DNA of 64,000 bases from JBHIKY01 sp042139015 (GCF_042139015.1 NZ_JBHIKY010000006.1:124001-188000); one strand, 5' to 3'. Positions 16,191 through 25,232 are shown, numbered from the stretch's first letter. The notes: a model not told the origin generated them from the sequence alone. Numbers and translations: made by a program.

Positions 16191-17051
16191 ATGCATCGCG
16201 GAAAGGGTATGAAATTCGTTGGGGATTCCCGTGTGCCTGCCGAGCGAAAGCCAAATATTCCGAAGGATTATTCGGAATTTCCCGGAAAGACAGAGGCATT
16301 TTGGCCGAATTTTCTATTGAAAGAATGGCTTGTAGGTGCGGTTTTTCTAATCGGCTATCTTTGCTTAACTGTGGCGCACCCGTCACCGCTTGAACGGATG
16401 GCGGACCCGACTGACTCCGGTTATATTCCTTTACCGGACTGGTACTTCTTATTTTTGTACCAATTATTAAAGTATGAGTATGCTGCTGGTGACTTTACGG
16501 TTATCGGGGCTGTAATAATCCCCGGCCTTGCTTTTGGCGCACTGCTTCTCGCACCATTTCTTGACAAAGGGCCGGAACGTAGAGCATCTCGCCGTCCTAT
16601 AGCAAGCGGTCTTATGATATTAGGAGTTCTTGCTACGATTTACCTGACGTGGGAATCTGTAGATCATCATGATTGGGAAGCTGCTGCAGAGCAGGGAGAA
16701 ATGCTTGACGAAGAAGAGGAAGAAGCCGTGGAAGAAGTCGATATGGAATCGGAAGGGTATGAAATCTTTTCTGATCAAGGCTGTATTGGCTGTCACGGGG
16801 ATCAGCTGCAAGGGGCTGGTTCTGCCGGGCCGGCATTGTTCGATGTTTCCTATGATGCTGATTCTATAAAAGATATTGCAGTAGAGGGAATTGGTGAAAT
16901 GCCTGCGGGCCAATTTGATGGTTCAGAAGAAGAGCTGGACATCCTTGCTGAATATATCGCAAGCGGGGGCAACCCTGAAGGCGGCGGAGATGAAGAAGGC
17001 TCCGGTGATGGAGAAGAAGAAGGCGGAGAGGAAGACAGCGAAGAAGAATGA
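16191..17051 (+). CDS. qcrC: Menaquinol:cytochrome c reductase subunit IV/cytochrome c fusion
   Basis: A 286-aa protein fusing a subunit-IV-like membrane domain (first about 145 residues, containing PDWYFLFLYQLLKYE) to a C-terminal cytochrome c domain with the haem motif CIGCH and axial Met in GEMPAGQFD. The linker (EMLDEEEEEAVEEVDME) and a C-terminal tail rich in Gly and Glu are strikingly acidic and probably sit outside the membrane, an adaptation often seen in alkaliphiles and halophiles. A terminator follows. Confidence 0.96.
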   Translation: MHRGKGMKFVGDSRVPAERKPNIPKDYSEFPGKTEAFWPNFLLKEWLVGAVFLIGYLCLTVAHPSPLERMADPTDSGYIPLPDWYFLFLYQLLKYEYAAGDFTVIGAVIIPGLAFGALLLAPFLDKGPERRASRRPIASGLMILGVLATIYLTWESVDHHDWEAAAEQGEMLDEEEEEAVEEVDMESEGYEIFSDQGCIGCHGDQLQGAGSAGPALFDVSYDADSIKDIAVEGIGEMPAGQFDGSEEELDILAEYIASGGNPEGGGDEEGSGDGEEEGGEEDSEEE

Positions 17052-17065
17052 AGCTGATCCGTCTC

Positions 17066-17101
17066 AGAGGGGTTGTCTCATGAGGAGACAGCCTCTCTTT
17101 T
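17066..17101 (+). terminator. Terminator of qcrABC
   Basis: AGAGGGGTTGTCTC pairs imperfectly with GGAGACAGCCTCT around a 4-nt loop, followed by CTTTTATAT. It lies directly after qcrC and before ypjA. Confidence 0.8.
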
Positions 17102-17140
17102 ATATGGCTTTTAATAATTTTCCGGAAAGGAAGACGTTTA

Positions 17141-17737
17141 GTGGGATTGATTATTCGACTGCTGGCGGTGCCTTCAATGCTGTGGCTGCTGCTTTTAATT
17201 AATGTTCCAGGCACAATTTACGGCTACTGGTGGTATAAAATCCAGCTGGAACAAACCCCTCCGCATTTTTTGCTTTTTGTGCCTGACAGCCCGACTGCCA
17301 GCTTGTTTTTTTGTGGAGTACTTGTATTATTTCTGCTGAAAAAACACAATGGATTATTGGAAGCATTAGCTGCAGTTACATTAATCAAATATGGTTTATG
17401 GGCAGTGGCTATGAATCTTGCTGCCGGGGCAGCTGGTGCTGAACTGCACTGGACGCATTATATGCTGATCTGCTCTCACTTCGGAATGGCAGTTCAAGGA
17501 CTATTATTCACTCCTTATTATCGTATTAAAGCATGGCAATTGACGGCAGCGGCTGTTTGGACGGTACATAATGATATCATAGATTACGTATACGGAATGT
17601 ACCCATGGGTATCCTCTGTCCTGCTGCCACATATTGACCAAATTGGATACTTTACTTTTTGGTTGAGTATTAGTGCAGTTACTATGATTTATGTACTTTG
17701 TGTTCGCAAAAATAGAGTTTATTATGAACTTCCATAA
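17141..17737 (+). CDS. ypjA: DUF1405 membrane protein YpjA
   Basis: A 198-aa hydrophobic protein with about six predicted membrane segments (for example LLAVPSMLWLLLLINVPG, and helices near 50-70 and 165-185) and the conserved ETPPHFLLFVPDSPTAS-like region here reading QTPPHFLLFVPDSPTASLF. It matches B. subtilis YpjA in length and position downstream of qcrC. The start is GTG, preceded by AAAGGAAG. Function unknown. Confidence 0.85.
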   Translation: MGLIIRLLAVPSMLWLLLLINVPGTIYGYWWYKIQLEQTPPHFLLFVPDSPTASLFFCGVLVLFLLKKHNGLLEALAAVTLIKYGLWAVAMNLAAGAAGAELHWTHYMLICSHFGMAVQGLLFTPYYRIKAWQLTAAAVWTVHNDIIDYVYGMYPWVSSVLLPHIDQIGYFTFWLSISAVTMIYVLCVRKNRVYYELP

Positions 17738-17828
17738 CATAGGGAATTTACATTTTTACTGGGGCGCTTTCCGGTCTACTTTCTGACTCATCATCATAAG
17801 ATGGGACAAGGGTAAGGAGGGCGTTTTG

Positions 17829-18617
17829 ATGATAAAAATATTTGGCACGGCCGTAAGCAGTATTCTGCTATTTTTCCTCATAATGGGTAACACTAATGCA
17901 GATAGCCACTCACAGATAACACTTGAAGAAGTAGATAAAAAAGCTGAAACGATGCTTACCTATATTGAAAATAATCAAGCAGAAGAAGCAAAACATATTT
18001 ACAATTGGATTTCGGAGCATCTGCCGGCCGTACCATTCCAGCAATATCATTTAAACACCGATCAAGTATCTGCACTGCTGTCTGCGGGCTCCCAGGCTGA
18101 AGCAGCTGTTACGAGTGCTTCTATGGAAGCGCCTGAGCGAATCAATAATGTTCTTGCTTTTCGTTTGTCAATTGATGCAGCAATTAGTAAAGAGCATCCG
18201 ATTTGGAAGGAAGCTGAAAAACCTTTGGTTGAACTGTTGGAGAAAGCAGAGCAGGAACTGGATTCAGGTAATGTAAATTCAGCGAGACAAAGCTTTCAGC
18301 AATGGCAGCGGCAGTTTGAGATTATTCGTTCTTCCATTTATATCGGTGTGCCTGAAGAGACATATCTGCCGTTTCTTTCACACATCCGTTATATGGATCA
18401 GGAGGATGCCTGGCTCGAAACTGGCGGAAGCAATGAGTTAACTAAATTAAAAACAGAAATGGTGAAATTATTCCAGGAGAAAAAACAAAGCAGCGCAGAT
18501 CCTGCTTTATGGACAGTTATTCTATTGATAGGATGCTCTCTTCTTCTAGCTCTGGGCTACGCAGGATGGAAAAAATATAAAGCTGAAAAAGCACGCCAAA
18601 GAATGAGAAACGATTAG
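17829..18617 (+). CDS. ypjB: Sporulation-associated protein YpjB
   Basis: A 262-aa protein with an N-terminal hydrophobic signal (residues about 3-25), a mostly helical external region, one C-terminal membrane helix (VILLIGCSLLLALGYAG) and a short basic tail. This architecture and position fit the SpoYpjB family; B. subtilis ypjB is expressed in sporulation. Start chosen: ATG 8 nt after AGGAGG; a TTG directly upstream (17826) is possible. Confidence 0.82.
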   Translation: MIKIFGTAVSSILLFFLIMGNTNADSHSQITLEEVDKKAETMLTYIENNQAEEAKHIYNWISEHLPAVPFQQYHLNTDQVSALLSAGSQAEAAVTSASMEAPERINNVLAFRLSIDAAISKEHPIWKEAEKPLVELLEKAEQELDSGNVNSARQSFQQWQRQFEIIRSSIYIGVPEETYLPFLSHIRYMDQEDAWLETGGSNELTKLKTEMVKLFQEKKQSSADPALWTVILLIGCSLLLALGYAGWKKYKAEKARQRMRND

Positions 18618-18639
18618 AAAAATATTCAGTACAAAAAGT

Positions 18640-18668
18640 TTGACTTTCTTTGATGTTTAAAATAAAAT
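18640..18668 (+). promoter_or_regulatory. Promoter of the zinc peptidase gene
   Basis: TTGACT (18640-18645) and TAAAAT (18663-18668), 17 bp apart, lie about 35 bp before the gene at 18706. Confidence 0.6.
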
Positions 18669-18705
18669 ATTTTTAAATTGATACAATTGGAGGGCTGGTA
18701 AGGAT

Positions 18706-19386
18706 ATGGGAGGCTTTATTTTTATATATATAGCTGCTATTCTTGCGATACCATTATGGGCACAAATGAGAGTAAAGAAGACGTATAAAAAATATTCAAA
18801 TGTAGCTAATTCCTCCGGTATGACCGGAGCAGAGGTTGCTCAGAAAATCCTGCACGATAATGGAATTTATGACGTTGGGGTGGAGCCTGTAAAAGGGAGA
18901 CTATCCGATCATTATGACCCCCGCGCCAAGATGGTCCGTCTTTCCGAGGATAATTATTATAAAACCAGCGTTGCCGGACAGGCAGTGGCAGCTCATGAGG
19001 TCGGCCATGCGATTCAGGATGCTGAGGATTACGCGTTTCTTCGTTTCCGTCATTCGCTGGTACCGGCAGCGAATCTTGGCTCAAACTTTTCGTTTATTCT
19101 CATTCTTGCTGGTATAATACTGCAGGCATCCGGGCTTCTTCTGCTCGGGATTGTTTTTATGTCGCTTGCAGTACTTTTCCAGTTCGTAACACTTCCGGTT
19201 GAATTTAATGCCAGCAGCCGTGCAATGCACCAGATTGTTTCAACAGGAGTTATTCGCAATGATGAGGAGCGAGAGACGAAAAAAGTATTAAACGCCGCTG
19301 CACTCACATATGTGGCTGCTGCTCTCGTCGCACTGCTTGAGCTCGTCCGGTTTGTTCTTATGTACGTAGGCATGGGTGAAGAATAA
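18706..19386 (+). CDS. Membrane zinc metallopeptidase, YugP-like
   Basis: A 226-aa membrane protein with an N-terminal helix (FIFIYIAAILAIPLWAQ), the zinc-protease motif AAHEVGHAIQ (HExxH, about residues 98-107), and two or three C-terminal helices (FSFILILAGIILQASGLLLLG, VTLPVEFNASSRAM, LTYVAAALVALLELVRFVLM). This is the neutral zinc metallopeptidase family that includes YugP. In B. subtilis no such gene lies between ypjB and ypjC. Substrate unknown. Confidence 0.87.
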   Translation: MGGFIFIYIAAILAIPLWAQMRVKKTYKKYSNVANSSGMTGAEVAQKILHDNGIYDVGVEPVKGRLSDHYDPRAKMVRLSEDNYYKTSVAGQAVAAHEVGHAIQDAEDYAFLRFRHSLVPAANLGSNFSFILILAGIILQASGLLLLGIVFMSLAVLFQFVTLPVEFNASSRAMHQIVSTGVIRNDEERETKKVLNAAALTYVAAALVALLELVRFVLMYVGMGEE

Positions 19387-19392
19387 TGAAAA

Positions 19393-19466
19393 GAGGCAGT
19401 GCTCAAGACGTCTGAGCAGTGCCTCACAGGCTTTTGAGAACCCATGCTTTTCTGAAGCGTGGGTTC
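19393..19466 (+). terminator. Two hairpins after the zinc peptidase gene
   Basis: GAGGCAGTGCTCA/TGAGCAGTGCCTC (19393-19425, one mismatch) begins soon after the stop. A second stem, GAACCCATGCTT/AAGCGTGGGTTC (19438-19466), follows and is trailed by CTGTTTT. Together they probably end the transcript. Confidence 0.65.
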
Positions 19467-19518
19467 CTGTTTTGGGGTTGGTGGATTTCCAGCCGTTTTT
19501 TTAGCTTTAAAATAGAAA

Positions 19519-19548
19519 AACCACCTCTTAGCTGGCTGGGAGGTGGTT
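19519..19548 (-). terminator. Hairpin facing ypjC
   Basis: AACCACCTC and GAGGTGGTT form a perfect 9-bp stem. On the minus strand it is followed by TTTCTATTTT, so it can end transcripts coming from ypjC, about 100 bp upstream; on the plus strand CATTTTTATG follows further off. Bases 19549-19646 hold nothing else I recognise. Confidence 0.6.
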
Positions 19549-19646
19549 GCTGATCATTTTTATGTTCTGCGCTGATGCTGTGATTTCTTAAATGAGCATA
19601 AAGAAGGTGTGTTTGTTTTTGACGTTTACCCTTGAGGGGAGAAAAA

Positions 19647-20519
19647 TTAGGGAGAAATCGGATTTTTATTTTCGTCAAGCGTAAAGCCTTCTCCGATAAC
19701 ATCCTGCACGTCATTTACGGTGACAAAGGCGTGAGGATCAATAGATTCCACTAAGTTTTTCAGCCGGATCAATTCGTTTCTGCCCACCACACAATACAGT
19801 ACTTTTTTGTCTGCCCCCGTAAAAGAGCCGCTTCCCCGCAGTATTGTCGCTCCTCTTCCCATCTCTTTTAGAATCACATCAGCTATATCAGTTGATTTTT
19901 CTGAAATGATAAATGCAGCTTTTGCTGAGTATGCCCCCTGTTGAATAAAATCTATTACTTTTGCGGCAACAAATACGGCTACGAGTGTGTACATGGCTTC
20001 TATATGATTTAAATAAATCAATGAACTGGTGATGACTGCTGCATCAAAAACAAACAAGGTTTTACCCATGCTCCATCCCAGGTAACGGAAGCCAAGCTTC
20101 GCTATGATATCAGCTCCTCCTGTAGTACCACCATAGCGGAAGACAATTCCTAGTCCACTCCCGATAAAGACTCCAGCAAACAACGCAACGAGAGTCATGT
20201 CGTCCTGCAATGGCAGCTCCACAAGAGGGAATTGCTGGAACGTCCATAAAAATAGAGACAAGCTCATTGTCCCGACAATCGTATAATAAAAAACAATGCG
20301 GCTCAGCAGTTTCCAGCCGATTATGAACATTGGAATGTTTAATAAGATGTTTGACCAGGCGGGGTCTATTTGAAACATAAAATATAGTAAAAGAGTAATT
20401 CCAGTAAAACCGCCGTCAGCAAGGTTGTTTGCCATATTAAAATATACGAGGCCAAAGGACATTATGGCTGAGCCGAGCAGAATGAAGAACATATTTTTAC
20501 CGTGCTTAAAAGCTGACAT
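19647..20519 (-). CDS. ypjC: YitT family membrane protein YpjC
   Basis: A 290-aa protein with about six N-terminal membrane helices (including ILLGSAIMSFGLVYF and LVALFAGVFIGSGLGIVFRYGGTTGGADI) and a C-terminal soluble DUF2179 domain of about 90 residues (KKVLYCVVGRNELIRLKNLV). It is the YitT/YpjC family; transport is suspected but unproven. Transcribed opposite to its neighbours, as in B. subtilis, with GGAGGG before the ATG. Confidence 0.88.
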   Translation of the reverse strand: MSAFKHGKNMFFILLGSAIMSFGLVYFNMANNLADGGFTGITLLLYFMFQIDPAWSNILLNIPMFIIGWKLLSRIVFYYTIVGTMSLSLFLWTFQQFPLVELPLQDDMTLVALFAGVFIGSGLGIVFRYGGTTGGADIIAKLGFRYLGWSMGKTLFVFDAAVITSSLIYLNHIEAMYTLVAVFVAAKVIDFIQQGAYSAKAAFIISEKSTDIADVILKEMGRGATILRGSGSFTGADKKVLYCVVGRNELIRLKNLVESIDPHAFVTVNDVQDVIGEGFTLDENKNPISP

Positions 20520-20565
20520 TCAGACCCTCCATTCATTTTAGTTTTTCTGCACAAAAACCTTACTC

Positions 20566-20595
20566 ATTATATCTGATAAAAAGCGAATTTATCAA
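20566..20595 (-). promoter_or_regulatory. ypjC promoter
   Basis: On the minus strand TTGATA (20595-20590) and TATAAT (20571-20566) are 18 bp apart, upstream of ypjC. Confidence 0.65.
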
Positions 20596-20607
20596 CAGCT
20601 CCTGTGA

Positions 20608-20636
20608 TTGTCAAACGATTGCGAATCGGATACGAT
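20608..20636 (+). promoter_or_regulatory. Promoter of the ypjD-dapB operon
   Basis: TTGTCA (20608-20613) and TACGAT (20631-20636) with a 17-bp spacer lie 22 bp upstream of ypjD, back to back with the ypjC promoter. The following genes ypjD to birA overlap or nearly touch, so this probably drives a long operon. Confidence 0.6.
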
Positions 20637-20657
20637 GAAAAAGGAAGGTGGGATTGG

Positions 20658-21002
20658 ATGAATCATAAAACGATGCAGGAAATTCAGCAGGAAGTTGATA
20701 ATTATATCAGCCAATATAAAGAAGGATATTTCAGCCCTCTGGCTATGCTTGCCCGTCTAACTGAGGAAACGGGAGAATTAGCTAGAGAGATAAACCACTA
20801 TCATGGAGAAAAGCCAAAAAAAGAATCAGAATCAGAAAATTCACTTGAACAGGAAATGGGAGATATTCTTTTTGTTCTGCTATGCTTTGCAAATTCTTTA
20901 CATATTGATATGGAAGAAGCATTCGATCTCGTCATGGACAAGTTTCGCTTTAGAGACAAAGACCGCTGGACGAAAATAGACAAAGGAGAGAATGAACGAT
21001 GA
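20658..21002 (+). CDS. ypjD: MazG-like nucleotide pyrophosphohydrolase
   Basis: A 114-aa MazG-type protein: helices with the Mg-binding pattern LTEETGELAREI followed by EQEMGDILFVLLCFANSL (ExxD). It probably hydrolyses non-canonical or stress nucleotides. It matches B. subtilis YpjD in size and position. The ATG at 20658 follows AAGGAAGGTGG; the 18 upstream in-frame residues overlap the promoter. It overlaps dapB by 4 bp. Confidence 0.9.
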   Translation: MNHKTMQEIQQEVDNYISQYKEGYFSPLAMLARLTEETGELAREINHYHGEKPKKESESENSLEQEMGDILFVLLCFANSLHIDMEEAFDLVMDKFRFRDKDRWTKIDKGENER

Positions 21003-21805
21003 AAACAGAGAACATTCGAATTATAGTAGCTGGACCTCGTGGAAAAATGGGAAAAGAAGCGGTATGGCTTGTTCACCGAACAGAACAGTTCGAGCTTGTG
21101 GCAGCAGTCGATTCAAAAAATAACGGATTGCTGCTTCAGGATTTAAATGGGATGCCGGAGGAAGACACGCCGGTCTTCGATAATATGGAAACCTGCCTGC
21201 AGCAAATAGAAGCTGATGTACTAATTGATCTTACTGCACCTGAAGCAGGTAAGCATCATCTTGAATTGGCTCTCGATTATGGTGTGCGTCCCGTGGTGGG
21301 GACGACTGGATTTACACAGCAGGATGTTGAGCGTCTGCGTGAAAAATCAGAAGAGAAGGAGCTTGGAGCAATAATTGCTCCGAATTTTGCCATTGGTGCA
21401 ATATTGATGATGAAATTTTCTCAAATGGCTGCGAAATATTTTTCCGATGTAGAGATTATGGAATTGCATCATGACCGTAAGCTGGACGCTCCGTCAGGCA
21501 CAGCAGTAAAAACAGCTCAATTAATAAGTGACATCCGGGAAACCAAGGAGCAGGGCCATCCGGATGAGAAGGAAGAACTTACAGGTGCCCGCGGAGCATC
21601 TGTAGATGGCATGAGAATTCATAGTATAAGACTTCCTGGGCTTGTAGCACATCAGGAGGTATTGTTCGGTGGGAGCGGACAGACATTGAAAATACGACAT
21701 GATTCCATGAACAGGGAATCTTTCATGCCAGGAGTAAAAATTGCTGCTGAGACAGTACTTACTTTGAAAACGCTCGTGTATGGACTGGAAAATATACTTG
21801 AATAA
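20999..21805 (+). CDS. dapB: 4-Hydroxy-tetrahydrodipicolinate reductase
   Basis: A diaminopimelate/lysine pathway enzyme using NAD(P)H; the product also leads to dipicolinate in spores. The 268-aa product has the N-terminal glycine-rich GPRGKMGKEA motif, the catalytic HHDRKLDAPSGTA segment with His and Lys, and VGTTGF. The ATGA overlap with ypjD gives coupling, and mgsA follows 13 bp after its stop. Confidence 0.96.
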   Translation: MKTENIRIIVAGPRGKMGKEAVWLVHRTEQFELVAAVDSKNNGLLLQDLNGMPEEDTPVFDNMETCLQQIEADVLIDLTAPEAGKHHLELALDYGVRPVVGTTGFTQQDVERLREKSEEKELGAIIAPNFAIGAILMMKFSQMAAKYFSDVEIMELHHDRKLDAPSGTAVKTAQLISDIRETKEQGHPDEKEELTGARGASVDGMRIHSIRLPGLVAHQEVLFGGSGQTLKIRHDSMNRESFMPGVKIAAETVLTLKTLVYGLENILE

Positions 21806-21818
21806 GAAAGGAATTAAA

Positions 21819-22232
21819 ATGAAAATTGCGTTAATCGCCCATGATGAAAAAAAAGAGGATATGATTCAATTTGCTCAGGCTTATAAAAAGCTTTTAGAAC
21901 AGCATGTTCTCCATGCCACAGGTACTACAGGAAAAAGACTTAATAAAGAAGCTGGACTCGAAGTTATCCGGCATTTATCCGGCCCGTATGGAGGGGATCA
22001 GCAAATTGGATCTCTTGTCGCAGACGGAAAGATAGATATGATTTTGTTTTTTCGTGATCCCTTGACTGCCCAGCCGCATGAACCGGATATTTCTGCTTTG
22101 ATCAGACTTTGTGATGTACATGGTGTGCCGGTGGCTACGAATATGGCTACCGCAGAAGTCCTCGTAAAAGGAATCGAAAATGGTCTTCTTGAATTTAGAA
22201 GGGTTGAAAAAAGAGAGGGGAAGCTCCAATGA
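21819..22232 (+). CDS. mgsA: Methylglyoxal synthase
   Basis: Converts dihydroxyacetone phosphate to methylglyoxal, a bypass when phosphate is short. The 137-aa length is exact for the family. Motifs are IALIAHDEKK, HATGTTGKRL, SGPYGGDQQIG and MILFFRDPL with the catalytic Asp. The start is the ATG after GAAAGGAATT; the longer frame from 21780 lies in dapB. Bacillithiol genes follow directly, which fits since bacillithiol detoxifies methylglyoxal. Confidence 0.96.
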   Translation: MKIALIAHDEKKEDMIQFAQAYKKLLEQHVLHATGTTGKRLNKEAGLEVIRHLSGPYGGDQQIGSLVADGKIDMILFFRDPLTAQPHEPDISALIRLCDVHGVPVATNMATAEVLVKGIENGLLEFRRVEKREGKLQ

Positions 22233-22933
22233 CACAGGAGACCCTGCTTATTTTTGGCGCCCATCCGGATGATGCTGAAATTGGAATGGGCGGCACGATA
22301 GCTCTGCATGCTGCACGCGGCGATGAAGTGTTTGTCTGTTCCCTGACAAAAGCTGAATTATCATCTAATGGGACAGTAGCAGATCGTCAGGAGGAAGCGG
22401 AAAAAGCGGGTAAAGTTCTGGGAATTACGTCACGTTTTCAGTTGAGTTTTACCGACCGGGGGATTAACGTAGAGAGTGAAGCTTATCACGACGTAGTTTC
22501 ATTAATTCGCAGCTTAAAACCCGATGCCGTTTTTTCCCCCCAGAAAGAAGACAGGCACCCTGATCACGGCGACTGCGGTGAACTTATTAAACAGGCTGTT
22601 TTTGACGCGGGCTTAAGAAATTTTTCTTCTTCGACTGCAGCTGCGCATAAAGTGAACGCACATTACCAATATATCATTAATGGAATGGTGCTTCCTGATT
22701 TTTTTGTAAGAATCAGCAAGTGGCAGCAGACTAAAGAAAAGTCCCTTCTCTGTTACGAAAGCCAATTTTTAAATAAATCAGGTGGTGTCAGTACACCTCT
22801 GACAGAAGGATATGTGGAAGCGGTTCGGGCAAGGGATCGTTTCTTCGGCAAACAGGCTGGTGCTGATTATGCTGAAGGTTTCATTAAGCAATCGGTGCTA
22901 GCATTTGACTCCATTCCAATAAGGAGACCATAA
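22229..22933 (+). CDS. bshB1: Bacillithiol biosynthesis deacetylase BshB1
   Basis: Removes the acetyl group from GlcNAc-malate, step two of bacillithiol synthesis. The 234-aa LmbE-type protein has the zinc motif GAHPDDAEIGMGGT (residues 9-22) and the third-ligand segment DRHPDHGDCG. ATGA overlap with mgsA and 3 bp to bshA; the order mgsA-bshB1-bshA is that of B. subtilis. Confidence 0.95.
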   Translation: MTQETLLIFGAHPDDAEIGMGGTIALHAARGDEVFVCSLTKAELSSNGTVADRQEEAEKAGKVLGITSRFQLSFTDRGINVESEAYHDVVSLIRSLKPDAVFSPQKEDRHPDHGDCGELIKQAVFDAGLRNFSSSTAAAHKVNAHYQYIINGMVLPDFFVRISKWQQTKEKSLLCYESQFLNKSGGVSTPLTEGYVEAVRARDRFFGKQAGADYAEGFIKQSVLAFDSIPIRRP

Positions 22934-22936
22934 ATC

Positions 22937-24064
22937 GTGAAAATAGGTATTACATGTTATCCGACAGTTGGTGGATCGGGAGTAGTGGCGACAGAACTTG
23001 GAAAGCTTTTAGCAGAAAAAGGACATGAAGTCCACTTTATTTCCACCAGCCTCCCTTTTCGATTGAACAAAACCTACCCTAATATTTATTACCATGAAGT
23101 AGAGGTAAATCAATATGAAGTTTTTCAATACCCTCCGTACTCATTAACATTAGCAAGTAAAATGGCACAGGTGATCGATACGGAAAATTTGGATATCCTG
23201 CATGTCCATTATGCCGTCCCGCATGCTGTATGTGCTTTGCTGGCGAAGGATATGACGAAAAAAAATATAAAAATCGTCACTACCCTGCATGGAACAGATA
23301 TTACTGTACTCGGCCACGATCCTTCTCTGCGGGATATTATCCGGTATGCCATTGAACGATCCGATAAAGTAACAGCTGTTTCAAACGCCCTCGTTGCAGA
23401 CACAAAACGGGTACTGACTACAGATAAGAAGATGACGACCGTATATAACTTCGTTGATGAACGAGTATATGATGAAAAACCTGCGGATACATTATTAAAA
23501 AAAGCGTACGGTATACGGGACGAAGAAAAAGTAGTCATTCATATTTCCAATTTCCGTCCCGTGAAACGTATTGAAGATGTGATCAAAGCTTTTGCAGAAG
23601 TTAAAAGCATTCCAGCAGTTCTTCTCATGATCGGCGACGGGCCTGAACGGCAGCGGGCTTATGAGCTTACCGAACGGCTTGGAATTCAAAGCAGAGTTTA
23701 TTTTCTAGGCAATCAAAAAAATGTGATTGATTTTATTCATTTAGCTGATTGTATGCTGCTGTTATCTGAAAAAGAAAGCTTTGGACTTGCTGCGCTGGAA
23801 GCAATGGCGTGCGGTGTGCCTGTTATTGGAACGAATGTCGGTGGAATCCCCGAGGTCATTTCGGATGGGGAAACCGGCTTTCTCTGCCGCTGCGGTGATT
23901 ATAAAGCAGCAGGAAGGCTGACAAAAGAACTGCTTGAAGATGAAACGCTCCACCTTCGTTTTTCCGAAGCTTCGAAGAAAAGGGCAGCACATCTATTTGC
24001 TTCAGAGCTTATCGTTAAGCAGTATGAATCTATATATGAAGAGGCGGCAAATGACTTCGAATGA
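22937..24064 (+). CDS. bshA: N-acetyl-glucosaminyl L-malate synthase BshA
   Basis: A GT4 retaining glycosyltransferase that joins UDP-GlcNAc and L-malate, the first step of bacillithiol synthesis. The 375-aa product begins IGITCYPTVGGSGVVATELG and has the catalytic block ESFGLAALEAMACGVPVIG. The start is GTG after AAGGAGACC. Its end overlaps cca by 14 bp. Confidence 0.95.
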   Translation: MKIGITCYPTVGGSGVVATELGKLLAEKGHEVHFISTSLPFRLNKTYPNIYYHEVEVNQYEVFQYPPYSLTLASKMAQVIDTENLDILHVHYAVPHAVCALLAKDMTKKNIKIVTTLHGTDITVLGHDPSLRDIIRYAIERSDKVTAVSNALVADTKRVLTTDKKMTTVYNFVDERVYDEKPADTLLKKAYGIRDEEKVVIHISNFRPVKRIEDVIKAFAEVKSIPAVLLMIGDGPERQRAYELTERLGIQSRVYFLGNQKNVIDFIHLADCMLLLSEKESFGLAALEAMACGVPVIGTNVGGIPEVISDGETGFLCRCGDYKAAGRLTKELLEDETLHLRFSEASKKRAAHLFASELIVKQYESIYEEAANDFE

Positions 24065-25232
24065 TAATCTCAATGATAACCGAAATTTATCAGATGCGAT
24101 TCAGCTACTAAAAGTACTTCGACAAAAAGGTATTTATGCTGTTGTTGCCGGTGGAGCGGTGAGAGATAAGATTCTCATGAAGCCGCCTGCTGATGTAGAC
24201 ATTGCTGTAGATGCCGGAAACGAAGAACTGCTTGATAAATGTCCAGAAGCTTTTTTTCCTTCAAATCATTTTGACTCTGCACTGCTGCCGTTTAAAAATT
24301 CAGTCTATGAAATTACCCCTTTTCGCGGAAACAGCAAAAATCTTATAGATGATTTAGCAAAACGGGATTTTACAATGAATGCGATGGCTCTCAATGAAGA
24401 ACAAAGCTTGATAGATCCTTATTATGGAAGGGCTGATATAAAAGCTGGAATCATCCGGGCGGTCGGAAATGCAAACGCTCGTTTTCAGGAGGACCCGCTC
24501 CGCATCCTCCGTGCCTACCGCTTCATGTCCAAGTTTGGCTGGGAGATAGAACCTGTTACTCTTACAGCAATTCAAGAAGAAAAACACCGTTTGGGTGATG
24601 TGGCAGTGGAACGTCTTAGGAAAGAAATAGATGAATTGCTCATAGGACAGTATCATCCAAAAAGCGTGAGTGCACTACAGAGAGATAGGATTGCTGCATG
24701 CTTTCCAGAACGGCTTCGGGGACGTAAGACGCTGTCTTTTCAAAATAGAAGTGTCTCCTTCGCCACTTTTTCCACTCTAAATGAAAAAAGAGCTGCTTTT
24801 TTCATTTGTCTTTATAATTGTGAGGCCGGTCAATTCATTCATGAATGGAAGTATTCAAACAAAGATAAAAAAAAGATTAAACTTATAATTGAGTCTGGAA
24901 CTAAAAGCAAACACTTTCATACAAAAGGGTGGGGGTTGTATCAAATTGGCCTGGAATCGGCGCTGCAGGTGGAAAGATTTCAGCAATGGATTACGTCATC
25001 TAAAGATCCGCAGATGCTTAAAACAATTTCAGCGGAGTATAAAAAACTCCCTATAAAATCAAAACAAGAGCTTGCAGTTGATGGTTCAGAAATTCTTCGG
25101 CTATATCCTGAAATAGAAAAATCCTGTATTGGTACCTTACTTACAAAAATTGAAAGACTGGTTGTAGAAAAACGGCTGGCAAATGACAAAGAAGAAATAA
25201 TAAAATTTTTGAAGGAAAGGCTGAAAACATGA
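24051..25232 (+). CDS. cca: CCA-adding tRNA nucleotidyltransferase
   Basis: Adds or repairs the 3' CCA of tRNAs without a template. The 393-aa class II enzyme has the nucleotidyltransferase motif VVAGGAVRDKIL with DVDIAVD, RDFTMNAMAL, and EDPLRILRAYRFMSKFGW of the nucleotide-binding neck. The ATG after GAGGCGG within bshA is chosen; the frame is open further upstream only because it reads through bshA. Also called papS in older B. subtilis annotation. Confidence 0.94.
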   Translation: MTSNDNLNDNRNLSDAIQLLKVLRQKGIYAVVAGGAVRDKILMKPPADVDIAVDAGNEELLDKCPEAFFPSNHFDSALLPFKNSVYEITPFRGNSKNLIDDLAKRDFTMNAMALNEEQSLIDPYYGRADIKAGIIRAVGNANARFQEDPLRILRAYRFMSKFGWEIEPVTLTAIQEEKHRLGDVAVERLRKEIDELLIGQYHPKSVSALQRDRIAACFPERLRGRKTLSFQNRSVSFATFSTLNEKRAAFFICLYNCEAGQFIHEWKYSNKDKKKIKLIIESGTKSKHFHTKGWGLYQIGLESALQVERFQQWITSSKDPQMLKTISAEYKKLPIKSKQELAVDGSEILRLYPEIEKSCIGTLLTKIERLVVEKRLANDKEEIIKFLKERLKT

